Shown here piece by piece: positions 34,398-43,137 of a stretch of DNA of 64,000 bases. Numbering within the stretch: the stretch's first letter is position 1; the number at the start of each line of letters is the position of its first letter. Under the pieces are notes generated by a model, which did not search any database, had not been told where the DNA came from, and worked only from the letters and a program-made list of their open reading frames with translations. The stretch is from positions 1-64,000 of the forward strand of contig CAVQYE010000020.1 in the NCBI GenBank assembly GCA_963718065.1. The letters run 5' to 3'. The position numbers were made by a program, and so were the translations under genes. The DNA is from CAVPGP01 sp963718065 (GTDB taxonomy: Bacteria; Actinomycetota; Thermoleophilia; Gaiellales; Gaiellaceae).

Positions 34398-35431
34398 TCA
34401 AGTGTCGAACTCGACCTGGTCGAAGTAGCGGAGGGCGGAGCGGCCGCGGCGGATGCGGGCGGCGAGGGGGCGCAGCTCGTCGTCCGAGATCTCGCCGATG
34501 GCCCGCTTGACGCCGAGGTACGGCAGGTTCAGGTCTTCCTGGTAGACGATCGTCGAGATGCGCGGGTTGATCTCGATCACCATCTCGCCCACGAGCTGGA
34601 TGTTGAAGAAGTGCTCGATCCCGAGCTCGGCGACGATCCGATCGGCGATCTCCATCAGCTCGGGATCGGCGAGCGTCTCGAAGTACATCGCGAGCCCGGC
34701 GCGCATCGCCTCGCGTGTCTTCGGGTGGCCGAGCACGACCTCATCGCCGTTGGCGATCCCGTCGATCGTCCGCTCGCCGCCGGTCGCGAGCTCCATCACG
34801 AGCAGGTCGGGGCCGCCCTCGCCGGGCAGCAGCTCCACGGCCTCCTCCAGCCGCATCGCCACAGTGCCGGGTCGCTCGTTCAGCAGCTGGTGCGCCCGGT
34901 CGACGGTCGGGTCGAGGATCCGGAAGCCGCGCGAGCCGGACGAGAAGACCGGCTTGAAGCACACGCGACCGCTCGGGATAGCCGAGCTCCTCGGCGGCGG
35001 CGGCCACCTCGCGCGCACCGTTCACGCGCCGGAACTGCGGCGCCGGGATGCCGAGCCGGTGCAGCAGCGCGTACGTCTCCGCCTTGTCGTTCGAGCGGTG
35101 GATCGCGTCCGGCCGCGAGACGAGCACCGGGATCTCGAACGAGTCGCGGTGCTCCGCCAGCCCTTCGAGGTCGAACGACGACTGCGGCAGCACCGCATCG
35201 ACGCTCTCGCGCGACGCAGATCTCGCGGATCGCGTCGGCGAACGACGGGTCGGACCCGGCCGGCACGAGATGGAACGCGTCGCAGAGGTGGCGCCCGATC
35301 GAGCGCTCCGACATGTCCGTGCCGACGAGCCGTACCTCTCGCTCGCCGTTCTCGCGCAGCGCGTGCAGGAGCGCGGCGGTCCCTGGCGCGCCGGAGGCGG
35401 AGACGAGCACCGTGATCGGGTCGAGCGTCAA
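34398..35431 (-). CDS. ATP-grasp ligase-like protein (frameshifted)
   Basis: About 344 aa after repair of breaks near 35212 and 34985. N-terminal pre-ATP-grasp domain: ITVLVSASGAPGTAALLHAL, ERSIGRHLCDAFHLVPAG. Middle: ADAIHRSNDKAETYALLHRLGIPAP-type lid region, then KPVFSSGSRGFRILDP as the glycine-rich ATP loop. C-terminal VGEMVIEINPRISTIVYQE carries the magnesium ligands (E-x-N). Resembles carbamoyl-phosphate-synthase-like ligases used in glycan and secondary-metabolite clusters to attach amino acids or acyl groups. TTG start overlaps the deacetylase stop. Confidence 0.8.
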
Positions 35432-36066
35432 AGGTCGATCCTGTCGGCGGCGAGGTGCTCGAGGCCTTCCTGCTGCTTCGCGGCGAGCATCGCCCGCATC
35501 GTCTCGCCCATCGTCTCGCCGTCGTAGGCCCAGATCTCCGGGTGCGTCAGGAGCTGCAGCCACTCGAAGTCGCCGCGCGCGAGACCCTCGTGCGGGCAGC
35601 CGTGCCGCCAGTGCTGGTTCGAGTCGGAGCGGTAGTGGTCCGGCTCGAACCACGGGCTCTGCATCACGTTCAAGAGGCGGTCGACCGGCTCGCGCATGTA
35701 CTCCGGATCCGGGTTGTGCCAGGCGATCACGCGCTCGAAGCGGTCGTCCCGCTCGATGTGCGGGTAGACCGCGTGCAGCCCGACGCGGTGCCCGAGCTCG
35801 CGCAGGCGCGCGATCGCCAGCTCGCCCTCCGACGAAGCGAGGTTGTAGAAGACCGAGCGCGTCATCAGGAAGTACGTCGCCCGCGCACCGGACTCTGCCT
35901 CGAGCTCCGCCACGCGCAGCGCCGCCGAGAGCGACAGGTCGACGTCGTGCCGCAGGAAGAGGTCGCCGGGCAGCGGCTCGTGGTCGAACGTCTCGAAGCG
36001 GTAGCCGCCGGCCTTCGCCGCCTCGAGCAGCTCCGCATAGTGCGCCAGGTCGAAGGCGCAGCTCAT
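35428..36066 (-). CDS. Polysaccharide deacetylase-like (NodB-fold) protein
   Basis: 212 aa. Begins MSCAFDLAHYAELLEAAKAGGY; the motif LFLRHDVDLSLSAALRVAELE provides the Asp-Asp of the NodB metal site, followed by ATYFLMTRSVFYNLAS and HRVGLHAVYPH. Members of this small subgroup occur in glycan clusters, presumably N-deacetylating an amino-sugar intermediate. ATGA overlap with the upstream ATP-grasp gene and TTGA overlap with the downstream one make the three an operon. Longer upstream readings fall in the neighbouring gene and are rejected. Confidence 0.75.
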   Translation of the reverse strand: MSCAFDLAHYAELLEAAKAGGYRFETFDHEPLPGDLFLRHDVDLSLSAALRVAELEAESGARATYFLMTRSVFYNLASSEGELAIARLRELGHRVGLHAVYPHIERDDRFERVIAWHNPDPEYMREPVDRLLNVMQSPWFEPDHYRSDSNQHWRHGCPHEGLARGDFEWLQLLTHPEIWAYDGETMGETMRAMLAAKQQEGLEHLAADRIDL

Positions 36067-37283
36067 CCGGCCAATCCATCGGTCTCGACGTCGACGAGGA
36101 GCGCCGCCGCCTCGGCGCGCTCGAGTGCCTCGAGGTTCGTGTCGGCGACGGCGATCACGTAGCCGCGGCGGTCGCCGTCGAGGCGCACCGGCCGGATCGT
36201 CTCGCCGAGTTGCAGGTACAGCTCGGCCTGCACGACACCGGGGAACGCCAGCACCTTCTCGAGCGAGCCGATGCTCAGCACCTTCCCGGTCGGCAGCGGG
36301 CCCGGCTCGGCGGTGAGGAAGCGGATCGCGAGCGGTTGCTTGAAGTGCGGCTCGTAGTCGGAGACTCCCAGCCGCTCGCCGAGTGCCAGCTTCAGCTGCA
36401 CGTCGATCAGGTCGACGCCGACGGCGTGGCGGACGAGGTCGGCCATCTGCCCGCCGGGGATCCGCGCCGCGCACTCGACGGCGAGGACCCGCCCCTCCGG
36501 TGTCGCGATGAGCTGTGGGAACGCGATCCCGTCGCGGAGGCCGAGCGCACGCACCGTGTGCGACGCGACGCGTTCAGCCTCCTCCAGCTGGTCGGCGAAG
36601 ATCGTCGCCGGATACACATGGATCCAGCCGACGCCGAAGCCGATTCCGGGCGGGCGCAGGCGGTCGGAGAGCGTCACTGGATGCATCTCGCCGCGGGCCG
36701 CGATCACGATCCCGTTCATCTCGATCCCCTCGACGAACTCCTCGAGGATCGCCTCCCGGCTCCTCGACTCGGCGAGCGCGGCATGCAAGTGCGCCTCGAG
36801 GTCGTCCCACGACTCGATGCGGAAGAGGCCGCGCTGCCCGCCCGAGTCGACCGGCTTCAGCACGGCAGGCACGCCGACGTGCTCGAACGCCTCGTGCGCG
36901 CCGCGCATGGTCCGCACGGCCGCGTAGCGCGGCTGCGGCACGCCGGCTTCGGCGAGGCGTGTGCGCATGGCGATCTTGTGCGTCATCAGGTGCGCCGTCT
37001 CCGTGCCGATCCCCGGCAGCCCGAGTGCGTCGGCCACCGCCGCGACGACCGGGACGGCGCGGTCGGCCGACACGGTCAGCACTCCGTCGGGCTCCATTCG
37101 TCTCGCCGCCTCGATCACGGCCGTCTCGTCGGCGAAGTCGATCACCTCGGCAGTGTCGGCCTCCTGGAGCCCGGGCGCCTCGGCGTTGCGATCGACGGCG
37201 GCCACCCGCAGCCCGAGCTCCTTCGCGCGCAGGATCGCGCGCCGCTGGTGGCGCCCGGCGCCGACGAAGAGGACGGTCTGCAT
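36063..37283 (-). CDS. ATP-grasp ligase, carbamoyl-phosphate-synthase-like
   Basis: 406 aa, intact. N-terminal Rossmann-like segment QTVLFVGAGRHQRRAILRAKELGLRV; lid VLKPVDSGGQRGLFRI; ATP/Mg-binding ILEEFVEGIEMNGIVIAARG and VLAVECAARIPGGQMADLVRHAVGVDL, where the glutamate and downstream polar residues complete the site. Such enzymes couple a carboxylate to an amine or thiol through an acyl phosphate. It is the first of two ATP-grasp genes flanking a deacetylase, suggesting aminoacylation of a deacetylated amino sugar; this is inference. Confidence 0.87.
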   Translation of the reverse strand: MQTVLFVGAGRHQRRAILRAKELGLRVAAVDRNAEAPGLQEADTAEVIDFADETAVIEAARRMEPDGVLTVSADRAVPVVAAVADALGLPGIGTETAHLMTHKIAMRTRLAEAGVPQPRYAAVRTMRGAHEAFEHVGVPAVLKPVDSGGQRGLFRIESWDDLEAHLHAALAESRSREAILEEFVEGIEMNGIVIAARGEMHPVTLSDRLRPPGIGFGVGWIHVYPATIFADQLEEAERVASHTVRALGLRDGIAFPQLIATPEGRVLAVECAARIPGGQMADLVRHAVGVDLIDVQLKLALGERLGVSDYEPHFKQPLAIRFLTAEPGPLPTGKVLSIGSLEKVLAFPGVVQAELYLQLGETIRPVRLDGDRRGYVIAVADTNLEALERAEAAALLVDVETDGLAG

Positions 37284-37296
37284 CGCGTGCGCGATG

Positions 37297-37605
37297 CTAC
37301 TTGCGGAGAAGGAATGCGACGCGGTTCCAGCGTGCGATCCCGCAGCCGTCGCGCCTGTTGAAGCGCGCCCAGATGCTGCGCCCGTTCAGCCGGCCGCGGA
37401 TGAACGCCTCCTCCGGCCCGCCGTAGATCTGCGTGCACGCCATGCCCGGGGGCGTCGGCCTGAAGAGCGCCCGCCCGCCTGCCTCGAGCCGCGCACACTG
37501 TGCCGCGCCGGGGCAGCGGACGACCCACTCGCGCTGCGGCCCGCTGCTTCCGGACGGGAAGAGCGTGATCGTCAGCGTCGCGGTCACCGTGGCGGCAAGC
37601 AGCAT
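37297..37605 (-). CDS. Small secreted SSI-like (subtilisin-inhibitor-like) protein
   Basis: 102 aa, intact. N-terminal hydrophobic signal LLAATVTATLTITLF. The mature part has four cysteines in VRCPGAAQCARLEAG, GMACTQIYGGPEEAF and RDGCGIARWNRV, with the pattern C-x-IYGGPxxAxxxGxxxGxxxxAxFxRxxGCxxARW. That pattern resembles secreted SSI-fold proteins frequent in Thermoleophilia. Whether it inhibits a protease is unknown. Start is at the gap upstream of the ATP-grasp gene, facing away from the epimerase gene. Confidence 0.65.
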   Translation of the reverse strand: MLLAATVTATLTITLFPSGSSGPQREWVVRCPGAAQCARLEAGGRALFRPTPPGMACTQIYGGPEEAFIRGRLNGRSIWARFNRRDGCGIARWNRVAFLLRK

Positions 37606-37643
37606 CGACCCGAAGGGTACGTCGTCAGACTAGGCTTCGCCGC

Positions 37644-38614
37644 GTGGCACTGAGCGGCAAGCGGATCCTGATCACCGGCGGCGCCGGGTTCATCGGCACG
37701 ACCCTCGCCCGCCGCCTCGTCGACGCGAATCACATCGTCGCGTTCGACAACCTGCACCGCGACGCGCTCTCGGGCACCGATCTCGCCGAGCACGACAACT
37801 TCAGTTCCACGTCGCCGACCTCCTCGACTCCGACGCGGTGCGCGAGCTCGCCGCGGGCGCGACGCACATCGTCCATTGCGCGGCGATCGCCGGCGTCGAC
37901 GACGTGCTCAAGAGCCCGGTGCGCGTGATGCGGGTGAACATGGTCGGCACCTACCACGTGCTCGAGGCGGCGCTTGCGACCAAGGACACGCTGGAGCGCC
38001 TGATCGAGTTCTCGACGAGCGAGGTCTTCGGCACGCATGCGATCAACTCGGCCGAGGGGAACGTGACGACGATCGGCTCGGTCGGCGAGGCGCGCTGGAC
38101 CTACGCGGTCTCGAAGCTCGCGGGCGAGCACATGGCGCACGCCTACCACGACGAGTTCGCTCTGCCGACGGTCACCGTCCGCCCGTTCAACGTCTTCGGC
38201 CCCGGCCAGATCGGCGGCGGCGCAATCCGCGCCTTCATCGAGGCGGCGCTCGCCGGCCGTGACCTGACGATCCACGGTGACGGGGCGCAGATCCGGGCCT
38301 GGTGCTACGTCGACGACATGATCGAGGCGCTCCTGCTCTGCCTCGAGCGCCCGGAGGCCGCGGGCCAGAGCTTCAACATCGGCAACGCGCGATCGACGGT
38401 GACGATCTACGACCTGGCGCAGCGCATCAAGCGCCTGTCCGGCGCGACCGGCGAGATCGTCTTCCAGCCGCTGCACTACGCCGACGTCGAGATCCGCATG
38501 CCGAACGTCTCGAAGGCACGCGAGCAGCTCGGGTTCGAGGCGAAGGTCGATCTCGACGAGGGCCTGGAGAGGACGATCGCGTGGTACAGGACGCGAGCAC
38601 TGGCGAGCGCGTAA
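37644..38614 (+). CDS. NAD-dependent nucleotide-sugar epimerase/decarboxylase (frameshifted)
   Basis: About 323 aa, extended SDR. NAD motif ILITGGAGFIGTTLARRL, then (after a break near 37800) HIVHCAAIAGVDDVL, the catalytic STSEVFG and YAVSKLAGE (Tyr-x3-Lys), VRPFNVFGPGQ and ITIHGDG-like LTIHGDGAQIRAWCYVDD. It resembles UDP-glucuronate decarboxylase or UDP-glucose 4-epimerase relatives; the precise sugar is not deducible. GTG start. The DegT aminotransferase begins inside its last codons, so the two act in one amino-sugar pathway. Confidence 0.83.
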
Positions 38615-39657
38615 GGCTCGGCTGGCCCGACGTCGGCGAGGCGGAGCTCGAGGAGGTCCGCGGCGTCCTCGAGAGCGGCATGCTGACGATGGGGGCGAAG
38701 GTCCCGGAGTTCGAGCAGCTGCTCGCCGACGCCTGCGGCGTCGAGCACGCGGTCGCGGTCTCGTCCGGCACGGCGGCGCTTCACCTCGCGGTGCTGGCGC
38801 TCGGGCTGGAGCCGGGCGACGAGGTGCTCGTGCCCGCGTACACCTTCCCTGCGACGGCGAACGTCGTCGCGCTCTCCGGCTTGAAGCCGGTGCTCGTGGA
38901 CGTCGACCCGGCGACGATGAACGTCGATCCGGCGAAGCTCACGGTCGGCCCGCGCACGAAGGCGATCCTCGCGGTGCATCTCTTCGGCCGCCCCGCGCGC
39001 CTCGACGAGCTGCCGGACATGCCGGTGCTCGAGGACGCGGCGGGAGCGCTCGGCGCGAGACGAGCCGGCCGCTCGTGCGGCGGCCTCGGCGTGCTCGGCT
39101 GCCTCTCGTTCCACCCGCGCAAGATCGTCACGACCGGCGAGGGCGGTGCCGTGACCACGAACGACGCGGCGATCGCCGACTCGGCGCGGCAGCTGCGAAA
39201 CCACGGCTGGCGCTCGCTGCAGGACGCCGACATGCCGGTGCCGGGGCTCAACTATCGGCTCTCGGACATCCTCTGCGCCGTCGGGATCCCGCAAATGCGC
39301 CGGCTCGACGAGCTGCTCGCAGCCCGGACGCGCATCGCCGAGGGCTACACGGAGCGGCTCCGCGATCTTCCCGTCTTGCTGCCGGCTGCAGACGACGGCG
39401 ACGTTCACGGCTGGCAGGCGTATGTCCTGCAGCTCGACGACCGGGACGCCGTGCTGGCGTCGCTTCGCGCGCAGGGGATCGAGGCTCAGATCGGGACGTT
39501 TGCGCTGCAGCTGCTCGGCGCTTACCGCGACCAGGGGGACTTCCCGGGCGCCGAGCGGGTCTTCGAGCGGGCGCTCGCGCTGCCGTTCCACACGCGGCTG
39601 ACCGAGTCCGACCTCGATCGGGTCGCCGAGGCCTTGACAAGACTAGTAAGTAAGTAG
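38581..39657 (+). CDS. DegT/DnrJ/EryC1/StrS-family aminotransferase
   Basis: 358 aa, intact. PLP-dependent sugar aminotransferase. GWPDVGEAELEEVRGVLESGMLTMG opens the family; VAVSSGTAALHLAVLAL binds the cofactor phosphate; VLEDAAGALGAR holds the Asp that contacts the pyridine nitrogen; SFHPRKIVTTGEGG carries the internal-aldimine lysine; LNYRLSDILCAVG follows. GTG at 38581 overlaps the epimerase by 34 nt. Converts a keto sugar to an amino sugar for the nearby glycan clusters. Confidence 0.92.
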   Translation: MVQDASTGERVRLGWPDVGEAELEEVRGVLESGMLTMGAKVPEFEQLLADACGVEHAVAVSSGTAALHLAVLALGLEPGDEVLVPAYTFPATANVVALSGLKPVLVDVDPATMNVDPAKLTVGPRTKAILAVHLFGRPARLDELPDMPVLEDAAGALGARRAGRSCGGLGVLGCLSFHPRKIVTTGEGGAVTTNDAAIADSARQLRNHGWRSLQDADMPVPGLNYRLSDILCAVGIPQMRRLDELLAARTRIAEGYTERLRDLPVLLPAADDGDVHGWQAYVLQLDDRDAVLASLRAQGIEAQIGTFALQLLGAYRDQGDFPGAERVFERALALPFHTRLTESDLDRVAEALTRLVSK

Positions 39658-39666
39658 TAACTTACT
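39634..39666 (+). promoter_or_regulatory. Promoter and operator of the TetR gene
   Basis: A -35 TTGACA (39634-39639) and -10 near 39657-39662 (17-bp spacer) overlap a perfect inverted repeat AGTAAGT-AGTA-ACTTACT (39649-39666). The TetR ATG at 39670 follows almost at once, so the transcript is probably leaderless. Classic autorepression layout. Confidence 0.6.
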
Positions 39667-39669
39667 CCA

Positions 39670-40230
39670 ATGGCGACCGCCTCACACACACGGATGTCGG
39701 CCGAGGAGCGCAAGCTGGCGATTCTCGAGGCCGCGCGGGAGGAGTTCGCGCTGCGGGGCATGCACGGCGCCTCGACCGACGCGATCGCACGCCGCGCAGC
39801 GATCTCGCAGCCCTATCTCTTCCGCCTCTTCGGGACGAAGAAGGAGCTCTATCTCGCGACTGCGCGTCACTGCCTGGCCGACACGCTCGTCGTCTTCCAG
39901 ACGGCTTCCGCCGGCAAGACAGACGAGGAGGCGCTGGCGGCGATCGGCGAGGCGTACGGCAATCTGGTGCGCGAGAACCCGACGATGCTGCTGGCCCAGA
40001 TGCAGGCCTACGCAGCCAGCTCGGACCCTGAGGTGGGAGCGGTGATCCGCGAGGGCTACGGGCGTCTCGTCGACCACGTCGAGCGCGTATCCGGCGCCGA
40101 CCCTGTCCGCGTCGCCAACTTCTTCGCCGCCGGGATGCTCTTCAACGTCATCGCCTCGATGGGGCTGCTCGACTCGAACGAGCCGTGGGCCGAGCGCTTG
40201 ATCGCGGGCTGCAAGGAATCCAAGCCGTAG
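39670..40230 (+). CDS. TetR-family repressor
   Basis: 186 aa, intact. N-terminal helix-turn-helix EERKLAILEAAREEFALRGMHGAS then IARRAAISQPYLFRLFGTKKELY, followed by a ligand-binding helical domain (VRENPTMLLAQMQAYAAS, ANFFAAGMLFNVIASMGLLD). It directly precedes a DHA2 exporter and carries matching operator-like sites before both genes, so it almost certainly represses itself and the exporter until a drug-like inducer binds. Confidence 0.92.
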   Translation: MATASHTRMSAEERKLAILEAAREEFALRGMHGASTDAIARRAAISQPYLFRLFGTKKELYLATARHCLADTLVVFQTASAGKTDEEALAAIGEAYGNLVRENPTMLLAQMQAYAASSDPEVGAVIREGYGRLVDHVERVSGADPVRVANFFAAGMLFNVIASMGLLDSNEPWAERLIAGCKESKP

Positions 40231-40247
40231 GCCGTGCGCGTGTTTTT

Positions 40248-40293
40248 TTGAAACCGTAGTTAGTAACCACTTCGTAATATTCATGAAAGGAGG
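40248..40293 (+). promoter_or_regulatory. Exporter promoter, operator-like site and strong ribosome-binding site
   Basis: A T-rich run and TTGAAA (40248-40253) precede GTAGTTAGTAACCACTT, which shares the TAGTAAC core with the TetR-gene operator. A -10-like TAATAT lies at 40275-40280 and a perfect AAGGAGG at 40287-40293, six bases before the exporter ATG. Confidence 0.5.
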
Positions 40294-40299
40294 CGGGAG

Positions 40300-41706
40300 A
40301 TGAGCGCGAAGACCAAGACGATCTGGACGTTCGTGATCACGTCACTCGCGTTGTTCATGGTCACGCTCGACAACCTCGTCGTCACGACGGCGTTGCCCGT
40401 GATCCGCAAGGACCTGAACGCATCGCTCGAGCAGCTCGAGTGGACCGTCAACGCCTACACGCTCACCTTCGCCGTGCTGCTCCTGACCGGGGCTGCGCTC
40501 GGCGACCGCTGGGGCCGGCGGCGCATGTTCGTCATCGGCCTCAGCATCTTCACCCTCGCCTCCGCGCTTGCGGCGCTCGCGCCGAACGCAGAAGCGCTGA
40601 TCGCGGCGAGGGCCTTCCAAGGCGTGGGCGGCGCGATCGTGACGCCGCTGACCCTGACGATCCTCTCCGCGGGCGTGCCGGCGAACCGGCGCGGCCTCGC
40701 GCTCGGCGCGTGGGGCGGCATCGGCGGCCTCGCGGTGGCGATGGGCCCGCTCGTCGGAGGCGCCGTCGTCCAGGGCATCTCGTGGCAGTGGATCTTCTGG
40801 CTGAACGTTCCGATCGGGCTCGTGCTGGCCCCGCTCGCGTGGTCTCGCCTGCAGGAGACGCACGGCCCGTCCGACAAGCTCGACGTGCCCGGTCTCGGCC
40901 TCGCCTCGGCGGGCTTGCTCGGCATCGTCTGGGGGCTCGTGCGCGGCAACGGCCAGGGCTGGACGAGCCCGGAGATCGTCGCTTCGATCTCGATCGGCCT
41001 CGTTCTGCTCGCCGGATTCATCGCGTGGGAGCGCCGCGCCCCGGCGCCGATGCTGCCGCTGCGGTTCTTCCGGAACCGGACGTTCGCGCTCGCCAACGTC
41101 TCGAGCTTCTTCATGTTCTTCGGGATGTTCGGCTCGATCTTCCTGCTGTCGCAGTTCTTCCAGACGGTCCAGGGCTACGGGCCGTTCGGGGCCGGCCTCC
41201 GGATCCTGCCGTGGACGGCGATGCCGATCATCGTCGCGCCGATCGCGGGCGCGATGTCGGACAAGGTCGGCGGCCAGCGGCTGATGGGCGTCGGCCTGGC
41301 GCTGCAGGCGATCGGGCTCGCCTGGCTCGCGTCGGTTTCGTCCCCGACGGAGCCGTACTCGAGCTTCGTGATCCCGTTCATCGTCTCCGGGGTCGGGATG
41401 GCGCTGTTCTTCGCACCGGTCGCGAACGTCGTTCTTTCTGCGGTGCGTCCGCAGGAGGAGGGCCAGGCGTCGGGCGCCAACAACGCGATCCGCGAGGTCG
41501 GCGGGGTCTTCGGAGTCGCCGTGCTCGCATCGATCTTCGCGCACGTCGGCGGCTACGGGAGCCCGGAGGCCTTCACCGACGGCATGACGGCCGCCGTCTA
41601 CTTGGGCGCCGCGCTCGTGGCCCTCGGCTCGGTCGCCGCGTTCGCGATTCCCGGCAAGCGCCGGCGGGGTGACGAGGTCGGCGCCACGGCTCTGGAAGCG
41701 GCGTAG
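40300..41706 (+). CDS. DHA2-type MFS multidrug exporter
   Basis: 468 aa, intact, about 14 membrane segments. TLDNLVVTTALPVIRKDL (motif D1), LTGAALGDRWGRRRMFVIG (motif A), FQGVGGAIVTPLTLTIL and WGGIGGLAVAMGPLVGGAV (motif C), SWQWIFWLNVPIG. Proton-driven export of a drug or toxic metabolite. ATG fixed by AAGGAGG six bases upstream. Regulated by the adjacent TetR protein. Its stop codon TAG lies inside the left end of a long palindrome. Confidence 0.93.
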   Translation: MSAKTKTIWTFVITSLALFMVTLDNLVVTTALPVIRKDLNASLEQLEWTVNAYTLTFAVLLLTGAALGDRWGRRRMFVIGLSIFTLASALAALAPNAEALIAARAFQGVGGAIVTPLTLTILSAGVPANRRGLALGAWGGIGGLAVAMGPLVGGAVVQGISWQWIFWLNVPIGLVLAPLAWSRLQETHGPSDKLDVPGLGLASAGLLGIVWGLVRGNGQGWTSPEIVASISIGLVLLAGFIAWERRAPAPMLPLRFFRNRTFALANVSSFFMFFGMFGSIFLLSQFFQTVQGYGPFGAGLRILPWTAMPIIVAPIAGAMSDKVGGQRLMGVGLALQAIGLAWLASVSSPTEPYSSFVIPFIVSGVGMALFFAPVANVVLSAVRPQEEGQASGANNAIREVGGVFGVAVLASIFAHVGGYGSPEAFTDGMTAAVYLGAALVALGSVAAFAIPGKRRRGDEVGATALEAA

Positions 41707-41868
41707 GAGGGTTTGGCGGAATGTCGCTCGTCGTCGGGGTGCGATGCTCGTTCCGAGCCAAGGACGCAGGAGCTTTCGTAGTGGTGCCTACGGATGCGAC
41801 CGAGGACGCCGGATCGGGGCGAGCAGTGCGGCCCGGCGGCATAGCCGTTATTTCGCCAAGCCCTCCTA
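41704..41868. repeat. 165-nt long imperfect palindrome with TA-bounded ends (MITE-like)
   Basis: The ends TAGGAGGGTTTGGCGGAA (41704-41721) and TTTCGCCAAGCCCTCCTA (41851-41868) are inverted repeats matching at 16 of 18 positions and bounded by TA on each side. Pairing continues imperfectly inward to a central CGTAG-TGGTGC-CTACG hairpin, so the whole unit could fold on itself. It fills the gap between two convergent genes. It may be an IS630/mariner-type MITE (TA duplication) or a large bidirectional terminator. Confidence 0.6.
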
Positions 41869-41871
41869 GAG

Positions 41872-43020
41872 TCAGTCCAGTCTGAGCTTGGGCGTGGCGA
41901 CCGCGATAGCGGCCGCCACGCCCGCCAGCAGCACGAAGGACGAGCGGAGCCCCAGCGCCTGCGCGACGGCGCCGACGATCGGCGGCCCGGCGAGGAAGCC
42001 GAGGTAGCCGATCGTCGTCACGGTGGCGACGGCGCTGCCGCGGTCTGCGTCTGACGCTCCCCGCCCCGCGGCGCCGAAGAGAATCGGCGCGGCGAACGAG
42101 ACGCCGATGCCCGCGATGAAGAACGCGGGTAGCGCCACCCCCACGGCCTCGGCCTGGCTGGCGGCAAGCAGGCCTACGAGCGAGACGAGCGCACCGACGC
42201 CGAGCAGCCGGGCGTCCCGGACTCGTGTGTGCATCCACTGGCCCGAGAGCCGGCCGATCACCATCGCGATGGCATAGAAGCCGGGTCCGAGCGACGAGAC
42301 GGCCGGCGCTGCGCCGAGGTCCCGCTCCAGGAAGAGCGCGCTCCAGTTCTCGATTCCACCCTCGACGAGGAACGCGAGCGCGCAGACGAGACCGAGGGCG
42401 ACGAAGCGCGGCCGGATCTTGCGCCGGCCCGGCGCCGCATCGCCGAGCCGCGGGTGCGGGCGGCGGTTCGCCCAGGCCGTCACGAGGATGACGACGGCGA
42501 CGCCCCCGAAGATCTCCGTCCGCTCGGCGCCGAGCTGGCGGGCGAGGCCGGCCGCGAGCGCACCCGCGATGACGCCCATCGAGAACACCGCGTGCGCGAG
42601 CGGCATGAAGACGCGTCCCGACGCCGCCTCGAGCGCGGCGACTTCGGAGTTCATCGCGACGTCGACCATCCCGGAGGCCGCGCCCATCAGGAAGAGCACC
42701 GCCGCGAGCCCGGCGAGCGAGTTCGCGAGACCGGGGAGCACCGCCGTGATCGCGAGCGCGGTGAGCGAAGCAGGCAGCACCACCGTCCCGAAGCGGTCGA
42801 CGAAGTAGCCGACCGAGGCCATCGCCGGCACCGAGCCGAGGCCGATGAAGAGGAGCGCCAGCCCGAGCTGCCCCTTCGAGATTCCCACCGCGTCCTGCAC
42901 GCTCGGGACCAGCGACGCCCAGGCGCCCCAGAGGAGCCCCAGTGCGAAGAACGCGGCGAGCGCAGGTCTTCTAGAGGCTTGACGTGGAGCTCGGGTGCGT
43001 GCGGGGATGGGCCAGACCAA
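41872..43020 (-). CDS. MFS transporter (YbjJ/FucP-like)
   Basis: 382 aa, intact, about 12 membrane segments and shorter than DHA2 exporters. FFALGLLWGAWASLVPSVQDAVGIS, then LGLALLFIGLGSVPAMASVGYFVDRFG (motif A variant) and GMVDVAMNSEVAALEAASGR, typical of the YbjJ-like group. Substrate unknown. Its stop lies three bases from the right end of the palindrome. 43021-43137 upstream is non-coding. Confidence 0.85.
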   Translation of the reverse strand: MVWPIPARTRAPRQASRRPALAAFFALGLLWGAWASLVPSVQDAVGISKGQLGLALLFIGLGSVPAMASVGYFVDRFGTVVLPASLTALAITAVLPGLANSLAGLAAVLFLMGAASGMVDVAMNSEVAALEAASGRVFMPLAHAVFSMGVIAGALAAGLARQLGAERTEIFGGVAVVILVTAWANRRPHPRLGDAAPGRRKIRPRFVALGLVCALAFLVEGGIENWSALFLERDLGAAPAVSSLGPGFYAIAMVIGRLSGQWMHTRVRDARLLGVGALVSLVGLLAASQAEAVGVALPAFFIAGIGVSFAAPILFGAAGRGASDADRGSAVATVTTIGYLGFLAGPPIVGAVAQALGLRSSFVLLAGVAAAIAVATPKLRLD

Positions 43021-43137
43021 GCGGGTCAGTCGGATCGGGCGCAGCGCATAGTGGTTACTACGGGCAAGCCCGAGCCGGCTGAACCGCGCCGTGTCTGGCG
43101 CACCAGCCGTGCGTGCGCGAGCTTCAGGTCAAGCCTC

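Noticed and set aside
34182..37361. Very long plus-strand open frame (over 1,000 codons)
   Set aside because: Antisense to two ATP-grasp genes and the deacetylase; low-complexity Arg/Ser/Pro-rich translation.
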